Assembly (NCBI GenBank): GCA_910579515.1
Contig: CAJTUV010000002.1
Location: 124,001 to 188,000 of the forward strand
Origin: an uncultured Hungatella sp.
GTDB taxonomy: Bacteria; Bacillota; Clostridia; Lachnospirales; Lachnospiraceae
Direction of reading: 5' to 3'
DNA length: 64,000 bases
Every line of letters starts with the position of its first letter. Within the stretch, counting starts at the first letter, position 1. A program made the position numbers and the translations under genes. The notes under the pieces were generated by a model. It ran no database searches. It saw only the letters and a program-made list of their open reading frames with translations, and was not told the origin of the DNA. Below, one piece after another: positions 14,964-23,193 of this stretch.

Positions 14964-16772
14964 ATGCCAAACGAAAACAATAGGTTCCTTACTGCCAATA
15001 CTTCGAAACAGCAAATTGAAACCTATAAACAGGAAAAAAACAATCGTTATTTTGAGGAAGAGCAGCGGTTTAAAGAGCAGGCAATGAATCTTCAGGAGAA
15101 TAAACGTACTATTTTAGGATTCCGGCGTGAAGACAGCAGAGAAATGAGAGAGGTAAAAGGAAGTCTGCAGGCTTTAAGCGAATTTTTTAATCGTGTTGTT
15201 CCTGCAGAGCCTGGAGCTTTTGAGGCAGGCAGAATCGAAGGACATGAACGGTATCAGACCCTGATTCGCCACTGTCAGACTTACATAGCAGCCAAGGGAA
15301 ATCCTGCCACCAGCTCTGGCAAGGCCAGGTTAGAGATGGTAAAAGCCATTTACCACCAGTGCAGAGAAGAAGAAAAGCTATTTGACGACTGCGCCCGTTC
15401 TTTGTATGCAGAAGGCAGGAAGGATTCTATACAGTGGAGTAATCTATTGGGCGAGGTGCGCATGGCCCAGATTAACGCGGACAATTTCGAAACAGAAAAA
15501 GTTGGCAGAGTCACTAAACCAATCTGGAGATTAAAACAAAAGGATCAGTCGGTCTATTTTCGGAGTGAGGAAAGGACAAAACCTGACGACAAGGCCTTGT
15601 TTTTAGAAGAGTATCGAGAGCTGGTCAAAGATCGTGAAGGCGAATTTTCCATGGTTTATGAAATGGTGCAGAGAAATCCGGACATTTTGGAAAAGGCCAG
15701 CCGTTTTAGAAGGGTATTCGTTGATGCCAGAGGAGAGAAAGAAAAGGAATTAGGAGTTCTGACCGAAGGGACTTCGGAATACAAGACTGTTTCAGAACAG
15801 CTAAAAGGAATCAATCACCTGTTAGATCTATTCGCAGGCCGTTCTGATAATTTCCAATTTGAAGCCACAGAGTGGAAAATTGTGGATGGACTGATGAATA
15901 AGATGAAAAATGAGGTTTTGCCAAGGGAAAAATTAACGGACGAACCTCGTCTCTGGACCATAAATGGTCTGACGTCTTATATGCGCGCCGCAGGTTTTGT
16001 TAAAACACAGTCCTCGATTGTCAAGCAGTATAGGAAAATGGGGATTGAGGAGGGATCTTCGATTTCTGTGAGAAACGTAGCTGCCAGCCGGCTGGCAGGT
16101 CTGCTTGGAACCTCAGGGCTTTTTGTCAAATCCCGTACTGCCGTCATAGAGCAAAATGGAGAGAAGAAAAAGGGAACCCTTATGATGGAGGCTTCTGGAG
16201 AATCTTTTCGAAAGCTGGAAAGGAAGGCGCAGGAAGAACATCTGAAGCTGGAGTATTCCCCTGAGATGATACGTCAGCTTACGATTCTCCAGATCATGGA
16301 CACTCTGTTTGGGTGCATGGACAGAAGTGATGAGGACTTCTTTGCAGAGAGCCATGTGGAAGGAGGCCGTCTGATTGTAACAGGACTTACAGCGATAAAC
16401 AACGAATACTCTTTTGGGGTGTATTCCTATGAAGAAGTCACGGATACGGAGGATGGCATAGAATCTCCCTTTGTGGATGAATTAGACGACGAGAAGTGTT
16501 ATCTGCCCGCCATGGACCGTCAGCTCTATGATCATATGATAAATCTTTCTTCTGAAGAGATTGATTATGCCTTAAAGGATATTCTTACTGACAAAGAGCT
16601 GGGGGCTTTAAAAAGCCGTCTGGCAGGCATACAGAATGTTCTTGAGAAAACCGCAGAACAAGACCCTGACTTTTTAGTGAATAAGGAAGACTGGGAGGCG
16701 GCTTCAGGAAGATTTGCCGCAGTAGACAATACGTATGTTTCAACCAAATATATAAAAGAAAATCATATATAG
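14964..16772 (+). CDS. Large protein of unknown function; C-terminal half resembles a degenerate PI-kinase/HipA-like fold
   Basis: 602 residues, no signal peptide or membrane segment, so probably cytoplasmic. The first 70 residues are charged and coiled-coil-like; 70-330 is helical with no family I recognise. From about 365 the order of motifs is like atypical kinases of the PI3/4-kinase/HipA type: SVRNVAASRLAGLLGTSGLF, a strand with GTLMMEASG, then LQIMDTLFGCMDRSDEDFF (444-460, Asp453-Arg454 in the catalytic-loop position) and TGLTAINNEYSFG (473-485). In active kinases of this group the last motif usually carries a metal-binding Asp (IDN); here it is Asn479, and the loop Asn is replaced by Asp458. 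This assignment is inference from pattern only. GGAGG precedes the ATG. It is monocistronic, with a 13-bp hairpin after it. Confidence 0.55.
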   Translation: MPNENNRFLTANTSKQQIETYKQEKNNRYFEEEQRFKEQAMNLQENKRTILGFRREDSREMREVKGSLQALSEFFNRVVPAEPGAFEAGRIEGHERYQTLIRHCQTYIAAKGNPATSSGKARLEMVKAIYHQCREEEKLFDDCARSLYAEGRKDSIQWSNLLGEVRMAQINADNFETEKVGRVTKPIWRLKQKDQSVYFRSEERTKPDDKALFLEEYRELVKDREGEFSMVYEMVQRNPDILEKASRFRRVFVDARGEKEKELGVLTEGTSEYKTVSEQLKGINHLLDLFAGRSDNFQFEATEWKIVDGLMNKMKNEVLPREKLTDEPRLWTINGLTSYMRAAGFVKTQSSIVKQYRKMGIEEGSSISVRNVAASRLAGLLGTSGLFVKSRTAVIEQNGEKKKGTLMMEASGESFRKLERKAQEEHLKLEYSPEMIRQLTILQIMDTLFGCMDRSDEDFFAESHVEGGRLIVTGLTAINNEYSFGVYSYEEVTDTEDGIESPFVDELDDEKCYLPAMDRQLYDHMINLSSEEIDYALKDILTDKELGALKSRLAGIQNVLEKTAEQDPDFLVNKEDWEAASGRFAAVDNTYVSTKYIKENHI

Positions 16773-16803
16773 ACATCATTTTTTTGCCGGAGCAGCACAA
16801 GAC

Positions 16804-16843
16804 AGGCCTTCTATGACAGAGTTTATTCATAGAAGGCCTTCTG
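16804..16843 (+). terminator. Hairpin after the 602-aa gene
   Basis: A perfect 13-bp stem (16804-16816 with 16827-16839) closes a 10-nt loop. The T-run is poor (TTCTGT), so termination may be partial. Confidence 0.55.
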
Positions 16844-16845
16844 TA

Positions 16846-16875
16846 TTGACAAGAACCATTCTTTGACGGTAAAAT
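16846..16875 (+). promoter_or_regulatory. Promoter of the pyridoxal kinase gene
   Basis: TTGACA (16846-16851), 18-bp spacer, TAAAAT (16870-16875), 31 nt before the ATG. Confidence 0.7.
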
Positions 16876-16906
16876 AAATATATTTTCTTTTAAGGAGAAG
16901 AACACC

Positions 16907-17752
16907 ATGTCCAAACAGAAAAAAGCCGCTGTCATCAATGACATTTCCGGCTATGGCCGCTGCGCCATTACGGTGGCTCTGCCAGTGATTTCAAAATTAA
17001 AGGTCCAGTGCTGTCCGGTGCCTACTTCGATATTTTCCAACCATACGGCGTTTCCCACATACTATTTTGACGACTATACAGATCGGATGCAGCCCTTTAT
17101 TGACCAGTGGAAAGCTTTGGGGCTGACCTTTGACGGAATCCTGACCGGCTTTTTAGGTTCCAGAAAGCAGATCGAGATTGTGGCCGGCTTTATCCGGGAT
17201 TTTGGAAAGGAACAGACCATTGTGGTCGTAGACCCCATTATGGGGGATCATGGAAAGCGTTATATTACGTATACAAACGAAATGTGTCAGGAAATGAAAC
17301 GCCTGGTCACGCTTGCGGATATCATTACGCCGAATTTGACAGAGGCTTGTATTCTGACAGACACAGACTACCATGAAGAAAAATGGAGATTGGAAGAGAT
17401 TCGGGATTTGGCCCGCAGGCTAAGCCGGATGGGACCGAAAAAAGTGGTTATAACCGGAATTCCTCAGGGAGAGTATATCGCCAATTATTGTTATGAAAAT
17501 CAAGATGAGCAGACCATGAAAGAGAAGGGACAGTTTCTGCGGACCATAAAAGTGGGAACCCAGCGCTGCGGTACAGGGGATATTTTTGCGGCTATCATTA
17601 CTGCAGATGCAGTCAATGGAGTGGAGTTTGAAGTTTCCGTGAAAAAGGCGTCTGGGTTTATTAAGAAATGTATTCTAAAATCCATAGAGATGGAGATCCC
17701 TCTGACAGACGGAGTTTGTTTTGAGGAGGTTCTTGACACATTAAAAGCGTGA
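16907..17752 (+). CDS. Pyridoxamine/pyridoxal kinase (PdxY/ThiD-type ribokinase family)
   Basis: 281 residues. It starts VINDISGYGRCAITVALPVISKL and has VVVDPIMGDHGKRY, ITPNLTEACIL and the ATP/anion-hole end motif QRCGTGDIFAAII, which match Firmicute pyridoxamine kinases. It would phosphorylate B6 vitamers to make PLP precursors. The ribokinase-type catalytic Asp is in GTGDIF. AAGGAG is present before the ATG. The following MATE gene starts 18 nt later, so the two are probably co-transcribed. Confidence 0.88.
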   Translation: MSKQKKAAVINDISGYGRCAITVALPVISKLKVQCCPVPTSIFSNHTAFPTYYFDDYTDRMQPFIDQWKALGLTFDGILTGFLGSRKQIEIVAGFIRDFGKEQTIVVVDPIMGDHGKRYITYTNEMCQEMKRLVTLADIITPNLTEACILTDTDYHEEKWRLEEIRDLARRLSRMGPKKVVITGIPQGEYIANYCYENQDEQTMKEKGQFLRTIKVGTQRCGTGDIFAAIITADAVNGVEFEVSVKKASGFIKKCILKSIEMEIPLTDGVCFEEVLDTLKA

Positions 17753-17770
17753 GAGAGGAAAGACGAAAGG

Positions 17771-19129
17771 ATGAAATCTTCCAATATTAAAAATATGACA
17801 GAGGGAAGGCCTGGAAGATTGATTCTGGCGTTTGCCGTTCCCTTGATGGCTGGAAATATGTTTCAACAGCTTTACACCGTAGTTGACACCATGGTGGTGG
17901 GAAAGTTTTTAGGGGTTCAGGCATTGGCGGCTCTGGGAGCCGCAGACTGGCTGAACTGGATGATGCTTGGCATCATTCAGGGACTGACCCAGGGATTCGC
18001 CATTAAAATGGCCCAGGAATTTGGGGCTGAAAAATATAGGTTATTAAAAAAGGTTATTGGAAATTCCGGAATCATGGCGGCCTTCTTTTCTCTGGCTCTG
18101 ACAGTGGGAGGACAGTTTCTGGCAAAGCCTGTTTTGCTGGTTCTTCATACTCCTAAAGAGATTTTGCCGGATACCCTTTTGTATATCCGAATCATGTTTA
18201 TGGGGATTCCGGTCGTCATGGTTTATAACCTATTGGCCTGTGTGCTCCGCTCTTTGGGAGACAGCAAAACACCTCTTCACGCCATGGTGCTTGCTTCTTT
18301 CACCAATATTGTTTTAGACGTATTGTTTGTGTACTGTTTCCGATGGGGAATTGGAGGCGCGGCCGTTGCCACCTTGATCGCTCAGATGATTTCCAGCGTG
18401 TACTGCTATTATCACATTCGGCGCATTGATATCCTCTCTCTGAACAGAGGCGATTTTCGCATGGATCGGGGATTGTCCATTCGCCTGGTTGGTCTGGGGC
18501 TTCCCATGGCCTTTCAGAATGCGGTTATCGCCATTGGCGGCATGATCGTTCAGATGGTAGTCAACGGATTTGGGGTTGTTTTTATCGCCGGGTTTACGGC
18601 CACGAATAAACTGTATGGATTGCTGGAGATTGCGGCTACCTCTTATGGGTATTCGGTTGTCACCTATGTGGGGCAGAATCTTGGGGCAAAGAAATGGAAA
18701 CGGATTCGCTCTGGAGTAAACGCCGCGTTGGTGGTGGCGGTGATTACTTCCGTGTTTATCGGGAGTGTGATGCTGGTCACAGGAAAGTGGATTCTGGGCT
18801 GGTTTATTTCCGGAACGCCTGGGCAGGTGGAGGAAGCCATGAGAGTGGCCTATTTCTATCTGGCAGTTATGAGCGTGTCTTTGCCCATTCTGTATATTTT
18901 GCATGTTCTTCGTTCTGCCATTCAGGGGATGGGAAATACAGTCTTGCCTATGCTGTCTGGGATTGCAGAGTTTTTTATGCGGACCATGGCAGTTTTGCTT
19001 CTGCCTCATTTGGTAGGAGAGGTGGGAATCTTTTTTGCAGAAATTTTGGCATGGGCAGGGGCGGATGTGGTTTTGATTCTCAGCTATCTGTTGAAAATAC
19101 GTGACCTTGGGAGGCTATCGCAAACGTAA
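17771..19129 (+). CDS. MATE-family efflux transporter (second copy)
   Basis: 452 residues and about twelve membrane segments. The opening EGRPGRLILAFAVPLMAGNMFQQLYTVVDTMVVGKFLG is a MATE signature, echoed near residue 250 as NAVIAIGGMIVQMVVNGFG. It differs clearly from the MATE at 7.4 kb, so it is not a recent duplicate. It sits 18 nt after the B6 kinase and 11 nt before the sirohaem gene; the operon may simply be a housekeeping string. Substrate unknown. Confidence 0.93.
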   Translation: MKSSNIKNMTEGRPGRLILAFAVPLMAGNMFQQLYTVVDTMVVGKFLGVQALAALGAADWLNWMMLGIIQGLTQGFAIKMAQEFGAEKYRLLKKVIGNSGIMAAFFSLALTVGGQFLAKPVLLVLHTPKEILPDTLLYIRIMFMGIPVVMVYNLLACVLRSLGDSKTPLHAMVLASFTNIVLDVLFVYCFRWGIGGAAVATLIAQMISSVYCYYHIRRIDILSLNRGDFRMDRGLSIRLVGLGLPMAFQNAVIAIGGMIVQMVVNGFGVVFIAGFTATNKLYGLLEIAATSYGYSVVTYVGQNLGAKKWKRIRSGVNAALVVAVITSVFIGSVMLVTGKWILGWFISGTPGQVEEAMRVAYFYLAVMSVSLPILYILHVLRSAIQGMGNTVLPMLSGIAEFFMRTMAVLLLPHLVGEVGIFFAEILAWAGADVVLILSYLLKIRDLGRLSQT

Positions 19130-19140
19130 GGAGGTTTGTC

Positions 19141-19836
19141 TTGTCTTATTTTCCAATGTATATCGAATTGAAGGATGCTCCCTGTCTGGTGGCAGGCGGC
19201 GGGCGGATTGCTGCGCGCAAGGTAGAAGTACTTTTGGATTTTGGCGCTGAGATAACCGTCGTGGCGCCGCGTTTGACACAGGAGTTAAGAGAGAATCCGA
19301 AAATCAAGGCCGTGGCCAGGCCCTTTCAGGAAAAGGATATCGAGGGGATGACTCTGGTGGTGGCGGCCACAGAGGATGGGGAATTAAACCATCAGATTTC
19401 TGCGCTTTGCAGAAAGAAAAAGATATTTGTCAATGCAGTAGACCAAAAGGCGGACTGTACCTTTATTTTTCCTGCCTATGTAAAACGGGGACAGGTTACG
19501 GCCGCGGTTACCACAGGGGGTTCCAGCCCTGCTTTGGCAAAGTACTTAAAAAGAGAGATAGAAAAAGTCATTCCGAAACAGATTGGAACATTGGCAGAAT
19601 CATTAGAGCGTCTCCGTCCCTATGTGAAGGCTACGCTTTCTGAAGAAAAACAACGCGCATGGGTTTTTGAGAAGCTTTTCGAAACAGGACATTTCCGATT
19701 GAATCAGGGTCAGGAGAATGCCCAACTATTTGACAGGACTGAGGTAGACAATCTTATAAAGGAGGCACAAAATGAATATCCGAATCGGAACCAGGGGATC
19801 GAAGCTGGCCATGGCTCAGGCCAGAGAGGTTTGTGA
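19141..19836 (+). CDS. Precorrin-2 dehydrogenase / sirohydrochlorin ferrochelatase-type protein
   Basis: 231 residues homologous to the N-terminal part of CysG and to Met8: YFPMYIELKDAPCLVAGGGRIAARKVEVLLDFGA is the NAD-binding region (GGGxxA), followed by VVAATEDGELNHQIS and FIFPAYVKRGQVTAAVTTGGSSPALAKYLKREIE. It oxidises precorrin-2 to sirohydrochlorin and may insert iron. I accept the TTG at 19141 because AAGGAGG lies 6 nt upstream; ATG 19159 is the alternative. It overlaps the next gene by 65 nt. The following fusion enzyme makes its substrate. Confidence 0.9.
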   Translation: MSYFPMYIELKDAPCLVAGGGRIAARKVEVLLDFGAEITVVAPRLTQELRENPKIKAVARPFQEKDIEGMTLVVAATEDGELNHQISALCRKKKIFVNAVDQKADCTFIFPAYVKRGQVTAAVTTGGSSPALAKYLKREIEKVIPKQIGTLAESLERLRPYVKATLSEEKQRAWVFEKLFETGHFRLNQGQENAQLFDRTEVDNLIKEAQNEYPNRNQGIEAGHGSGQRGL

Positions 19837-22123
19837 CAGATTAAGGGAAGCGTTTCCAGAACATGAGTATGAGATTGTGGTGATTTCCACAAAGGGAGAC
19901 CAGATTCAGAATGTGGCTTTAAAACAGATTGGAGAAAAAGGGATTTTTGTCAAAGAGATTGAGAGAGAGCTTTTGAACGGAACCATTCATCTGGGAGTTC
20001 ACAGCATGAAGGATATGCCTGCCCAGTGTGAGAAGGGACTTACTTTTACAAAGACCTGGAAACGAGAGGACCCAAGAGACGTGCTGATACTTCGGGAGGC
20101 AAATTCTTTGAATGATCTGAAGGAAGGCGCGAAAATCGGCACGGGAAGCCAGCGCAGGGCGTGTCAGTTGAAATGGCTGCGTCCAGATCTTCAGATTGTG
20201 GACATACGTGGAAATGTAGATACCCGTTTGCGAAAGATGAAGGAACAAGGCCTGGATGGAATTGTGTTGGCCTGTGCTGGTTTAAAGCGTTTGGGAATGG
20301 AACAGGTTATTACGCAGTATTTAACGCCAGAACAGATGGTCCCAGCCTGCGGCCAGGGGGCTCTTGCTCTGGAGATACGAGAAGACCATGAAGTTTTACA
20401 AAAGATGTTAGACTCTCTTGCCCATGAGGAGAGCCACGCCTGCATTGAGGCGGAGAGAAGTTTTCTGAAAGCGGCAGGCGGAGGCTGTCATGCTCCTGTA
20501 GGCGCAAATTGTACGTGGCATGAGGGAACTTTGCGGATGGAAGCAGTTTATGGGACTTCATCCATAGAAGGACTGAAGCGGGTTGTGGTCTGGGGTTCTG
20601 ACGGAGAGAGATTAGGGAGGCAGGCGGCCGAGCTTTTGTCAGGAGGCAAAGAGGCTGGCATGGTTTATTTGGCAGGTGCAGGTCCGGGAGACGAAGAACT
20701 CATTACGGTAAAGGGAAAGCGAATCATAGAAGAAGCAGATTGTATCATCTATGACCATCTTGCCAACCCTGACTTACTTAAATTTGCCAAACCAGACTGT
20801 GAGAAATTATATGTAGGAAAAGAAAACCACAGACATGTTATGCGGCAGGAAGAAATCAACGCTCTTCTTGTGCAAAAGGCAATGTGCTGTCAAAGTGTAG
20901 TTCGTTTAAAAGGCGGAGATCCTTATGTATTTGGGCGGGGAGGAGAAGAGGGAATTTATCTGAGGGAGAGAGGGATCCCGTTTGAGGTCATACCCGGAAT
21001 CAGTTCTGTCACAGCCGGACTTGCCTATGGGGGAATCCCTATAACTCACAGAGGAGTTTCAAAAGGGTTTCAGGTGATAACCGCTCATCAAAAGGAGGGG
21101 AGGCCGGCCAAGATTGATTATAAAGCTCTTGCAAAAAGCGAGGATACCTGCGTTTTTCTGATGGGTTTTTCAAAGATAAAGGAAATTGCAGAGGGGCTTC
21201 TTTTAGCAGGAAAAGATCCTCAGTGTCCTGTGGCTGTTATCTCCAATGCCACGCTGCCCAAGCAGCGTACCTGTATCGGAACCCTTGAAACGATTGTCCA
21301 GAAGACGAGAGAGGTATTCCTGGAACCTCCGGCTCTGATTGTGGTAGGAAATGTGGTCAGATTGCGTTCTTCGTTAAATTTTTTTGAGGAAAAGCCGCTG
21401 TTTGGAAAGCGGTATCTTGTGACAAAGATTGGGGAGGAGACCACTAAATTAACCAGTGGATTAAGAGAAATGGGAGGGGATGTAACAGAAATTCAGACAG
21501 GGGAGATAAAACGGTGGGACAATGCGGTCAGGGAAGAGATGTTTTCAAATCCAGGATGGATTGTTCTTACCAGCAGGCATGGAGTGGAGGCGTTTTTTCA
21601 CTCTTTAAAAGCTCAGAAAATTGACCTTCGGGCTCTGGCTGCACAAAAATTTGCGGTGGTGGGGAAAAAGACCGCCGAAGCTCTGGAGCTTTATGGGATT
21701 TATGCAGATCTTATTCCCCCTGTTTTTGAAGGCGCCGCTCTGTGTGGGGAATTAGAGAGAATGGCCGGATCAAAGGAACAAATCCTCTATGGAGTTCCAA
21801 AAGGGGAGGGAGGGGAAGAGATTCTCCGTTTAAAAGAAAGCCACAACGTTTTGGAGGTCTGTCTATATGAGAATCAGGAGTATTATGAAGAGGTTCCCAT
21901 GATACCGTTTGACGCCGCATTTTTCACCTGCGCCTCTTCTGTGAAACGGCTTTTTGGCCGTCTGTCAGACAGTCAGAGGCTTGCCTTTGAAAGCGGCGCG
22001 ATAGAAGCGGTGAGCATCGGAACAAGCACCACAAAAGCTTTAGAACATTTTGGGGTATGCAAAATCCGTCAGGCCGTTTCTGCCACTTATGAGGGAATGC
22101 TGTCTATTGTCAAATCGCCCTGA
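19772..22123 (+). CDS. HemC-CobA-HemD trifunctional fusion (uroporphyrinogen III synthesis and methylation)
   Basis: 783 residues combining three enzymes. Residues 1-295 are porphobilinogen deaminase: GTRGSKLA, HSMKDMP (catalytic Asp81) and GGGCHAPVGA with Cys239 for the dipyrromethane cofactor. Residues 297-540 are uroporphyrinogen-III C-methyltransferase: VYLAGAGPGDEELITVKG, VRLKGGDPYVFGRGGEE, VIPGISS, ITHRG. Residues 545-783 are uroporphyrinogen-III synthase: RYLVTK, WIVLTSRHGVEAFF, FTCASSVKRLF. Together they convert porphobilinogen to precorrin-2, which the preceding dehydrogenase takes over. The start has AAAGGAGG and lies 65 nt inside that gene. No hemA, hemB or hemL is present here. 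Confidence 0.93.
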   Translation: MNIRIGTRGSKLAMAQAREVCDRLREAFPEHEYEIVVISTKGDQIQNVALKQIGEKGIFVKEIERELLNGTIHLGVHSMKDMPAQCEKGLTFTKTWKREDPRDVLILREANSLNDLKEGAKIGTGSQRRACQLKWLRPDLQIVDIRGNVDTRLRKMKEQGLDGIVLACAGLKRLGMEQVITQYLTPEQMVPACGQGALALEIREDHEVLQKMLDSLAHEESHACIEAERSFLKAAGGGCHAPVGANCTWHEGTLRMEAVYGTSSIEGLKRVVVWGSDGERLGRQAAELLSGGKEAGMVYLAGAGPGDEELITVKGKRIIEEADCIIYDHLANPDLLKFAKPDCEKLYVGKENHRHVMRQEEINALLVQKAMCCQSVVRLKGGDPYVFGRGGEEGIYLRERGIPFEVIPGISSVTAGLAYGGIPITHRGVSKGFQVITAHQKEGRPAKIDYKALAKSEDTCVFLMGFSKIKEIAEGLLLAGKDPQCPVAVISNATLPKQRTCIGTLETIVQKTREVFLEPPALIVVGNVVRLRSSLNFFEEKPLFGKRYLVTKIGEETTKLTSGLREMGGDVTEIQTGEIKRWDNAVREEMFSNPGWIVLTSRHGVEAFFHSLKAQKIDLRALAAQKFAVVGKKTAEALELYGIYADLIPPVFEGAALCGELERMAGSKEQILYGVPKGEGGEEILRLKESHNVLEVCLYENQEYYEEVPMIPFDAAFFTCASSVKRLFGRLSDSQRLAFESGAIEAVSIGTSTTKALEHFGVCKIRQAVSATYEGMLSIVKSP

Positions 22124-22149
22124 TAACATATGTATTTAGGTCCTTTTCC

Positions 22150-22157
22150 TTGTCGAA
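22150..22157 (+). promoter_or_regulatory. 0A box upstream of spo0A
   Basis: TTGTCGAA matches the Spo0A binding consensus TGTCGAA exactly. It lies 80 nt before the spo0A start codon, so autoregulation is likely. I could not assign a convincing sigma-H or sigma-A promoter in the same gap. Confidence 0.7.
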
Positions 22158-22236
22158 ACTTGCGGTAGAATCCCGTTGCAACGTGAGAAAATGCCAGTCT
22201 ATAATCAGCTTACTGACGAGAAGAGGAGGACAAGGT

Positions 22237-23046
22237 ATGACAATGTTAAGCGTTGCGATTGCAGAAGATAATCCCAAAACTTTAGAAGTATTAAACCAGA
22301 TGCTGGAGTCGGAAGACGACATTCAGGTTGTGGGAAAAGCAGAAAATGGGGAAGATGCGTACGAGATGATCCTGAATACAAAACCAGACGTGGTGTTGAT
22401 GGATGTCATAATGCCGGGAATGGACGGCGTCACGGTGATGGAAAAGGTGAAAATGGAAGAAGATTTGGAGAAAAAGCCGTCGTTTATTATGGTGTCGGCG
22501 GCAGGAAGTGAAAATGTGACAGAAGATGCGTTTCGCATGGGAGCTAATTATTTCATCATGAAGCCGTTTAAGAAAGAAGTGGTTTTGGACAAAATCCGCA
22601 GAATTGCAGGATACAGCACAAGGCCTAAGAGCTTTGGACTTTCAGGAATCCGTAAAGTAAAACCATATGAAAATCAATTAGAGTACATGGAGCGCAATTT
22701 AGAAAACGATGTGACGCAGATTTTACATGAAATCGGAGTCCCAGCACATATTAAAGGATATCAGTATTTAAGGGATGCCATCGCAATTTCCGTGGCGGAC
22801 CAGGATATGCTGACTTCGGTCACAAAGGTCCTGTATCCCAATATTGCGAAAAAGCACCAGACAACTTCCAGCCGTGTGGAAAGAGCCATTCGCCATGCCA
22901 TCGAGGTAGCCTGGAGCAGAGGGAAAATGGACACCATAAACGATATATTTGGATATACCGTCAGCAATGGAAAAGGCAAACCAACAAATTCTGAATTTAT
23001 CGCACTTTTGTCGGATAAAATTCGTCTGGACTATAAACGAATGTAA
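22237..23046 (+). CDS. spo0A: Sporulation master regulator Spo0A
   Basis: 269 residues: a receiver domain (1-125; acidic pocket AEDN, phosphorylation site Asp56 in LMDVIMPGMDG, Lys in IMKPF) and the Spo0A C-terminal DNA-binding domain with the almost invariant SSRVERAIRHAIEVAWSRG helix. Phosphorylated Spo0A starts sporulation. I use ATG 22237 with GAGGAGG upstream. There is no spoIVB in front of it, unlike in Bacillus subtilis; the gene stands alone between the sirohaem genes and glgA. Its presence implies a spore-forming ancestry. Confidence 0.97.
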   Translation: MTMLSVAIAEDNPKTLEVLNQMLESEDDIQVVGKAENGEDAYEMILNTKPDVVLMDVIMPGMDGVTVMEKVKMEEDLEKKPSFIMVSAAGSENVTEDAFRMGANYFIMKPFKKEVVLDKIRRIAGYSTRPKSFGLSGIRKVKPYENQLEYMERNLENDVTQILHEIGVPAHIKGYQYLRDAIAISVADQDMLTSVTKVLYPNIAKKHQTTSSRVERAIRHAIEVAWSRGKMDTINDIFGYTVSNGKGKPTNSEFIALLSDKIRLDYKRM

Positions 23047-23193
23047 TACTTCCAAATTCCAGCGTTCTGCATCTATTTACAAACTTCTCCTGAAATCATG
23101 ACAGAAACTACTTCCTAATTTTAAAAAAGTAGTGTATACTATAGCTATTACGGGGTTGTACAGCGTCAACTTCGAATGAGGAGGGTTTTTAAC

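Noticed and set aside
18314..19009. 231-codon open frame antisense to the second MATE gene
   Set aside because: The translation is rich in His, Asn and Gln with no fold, as expected for the complement of a membrane-protein gene.
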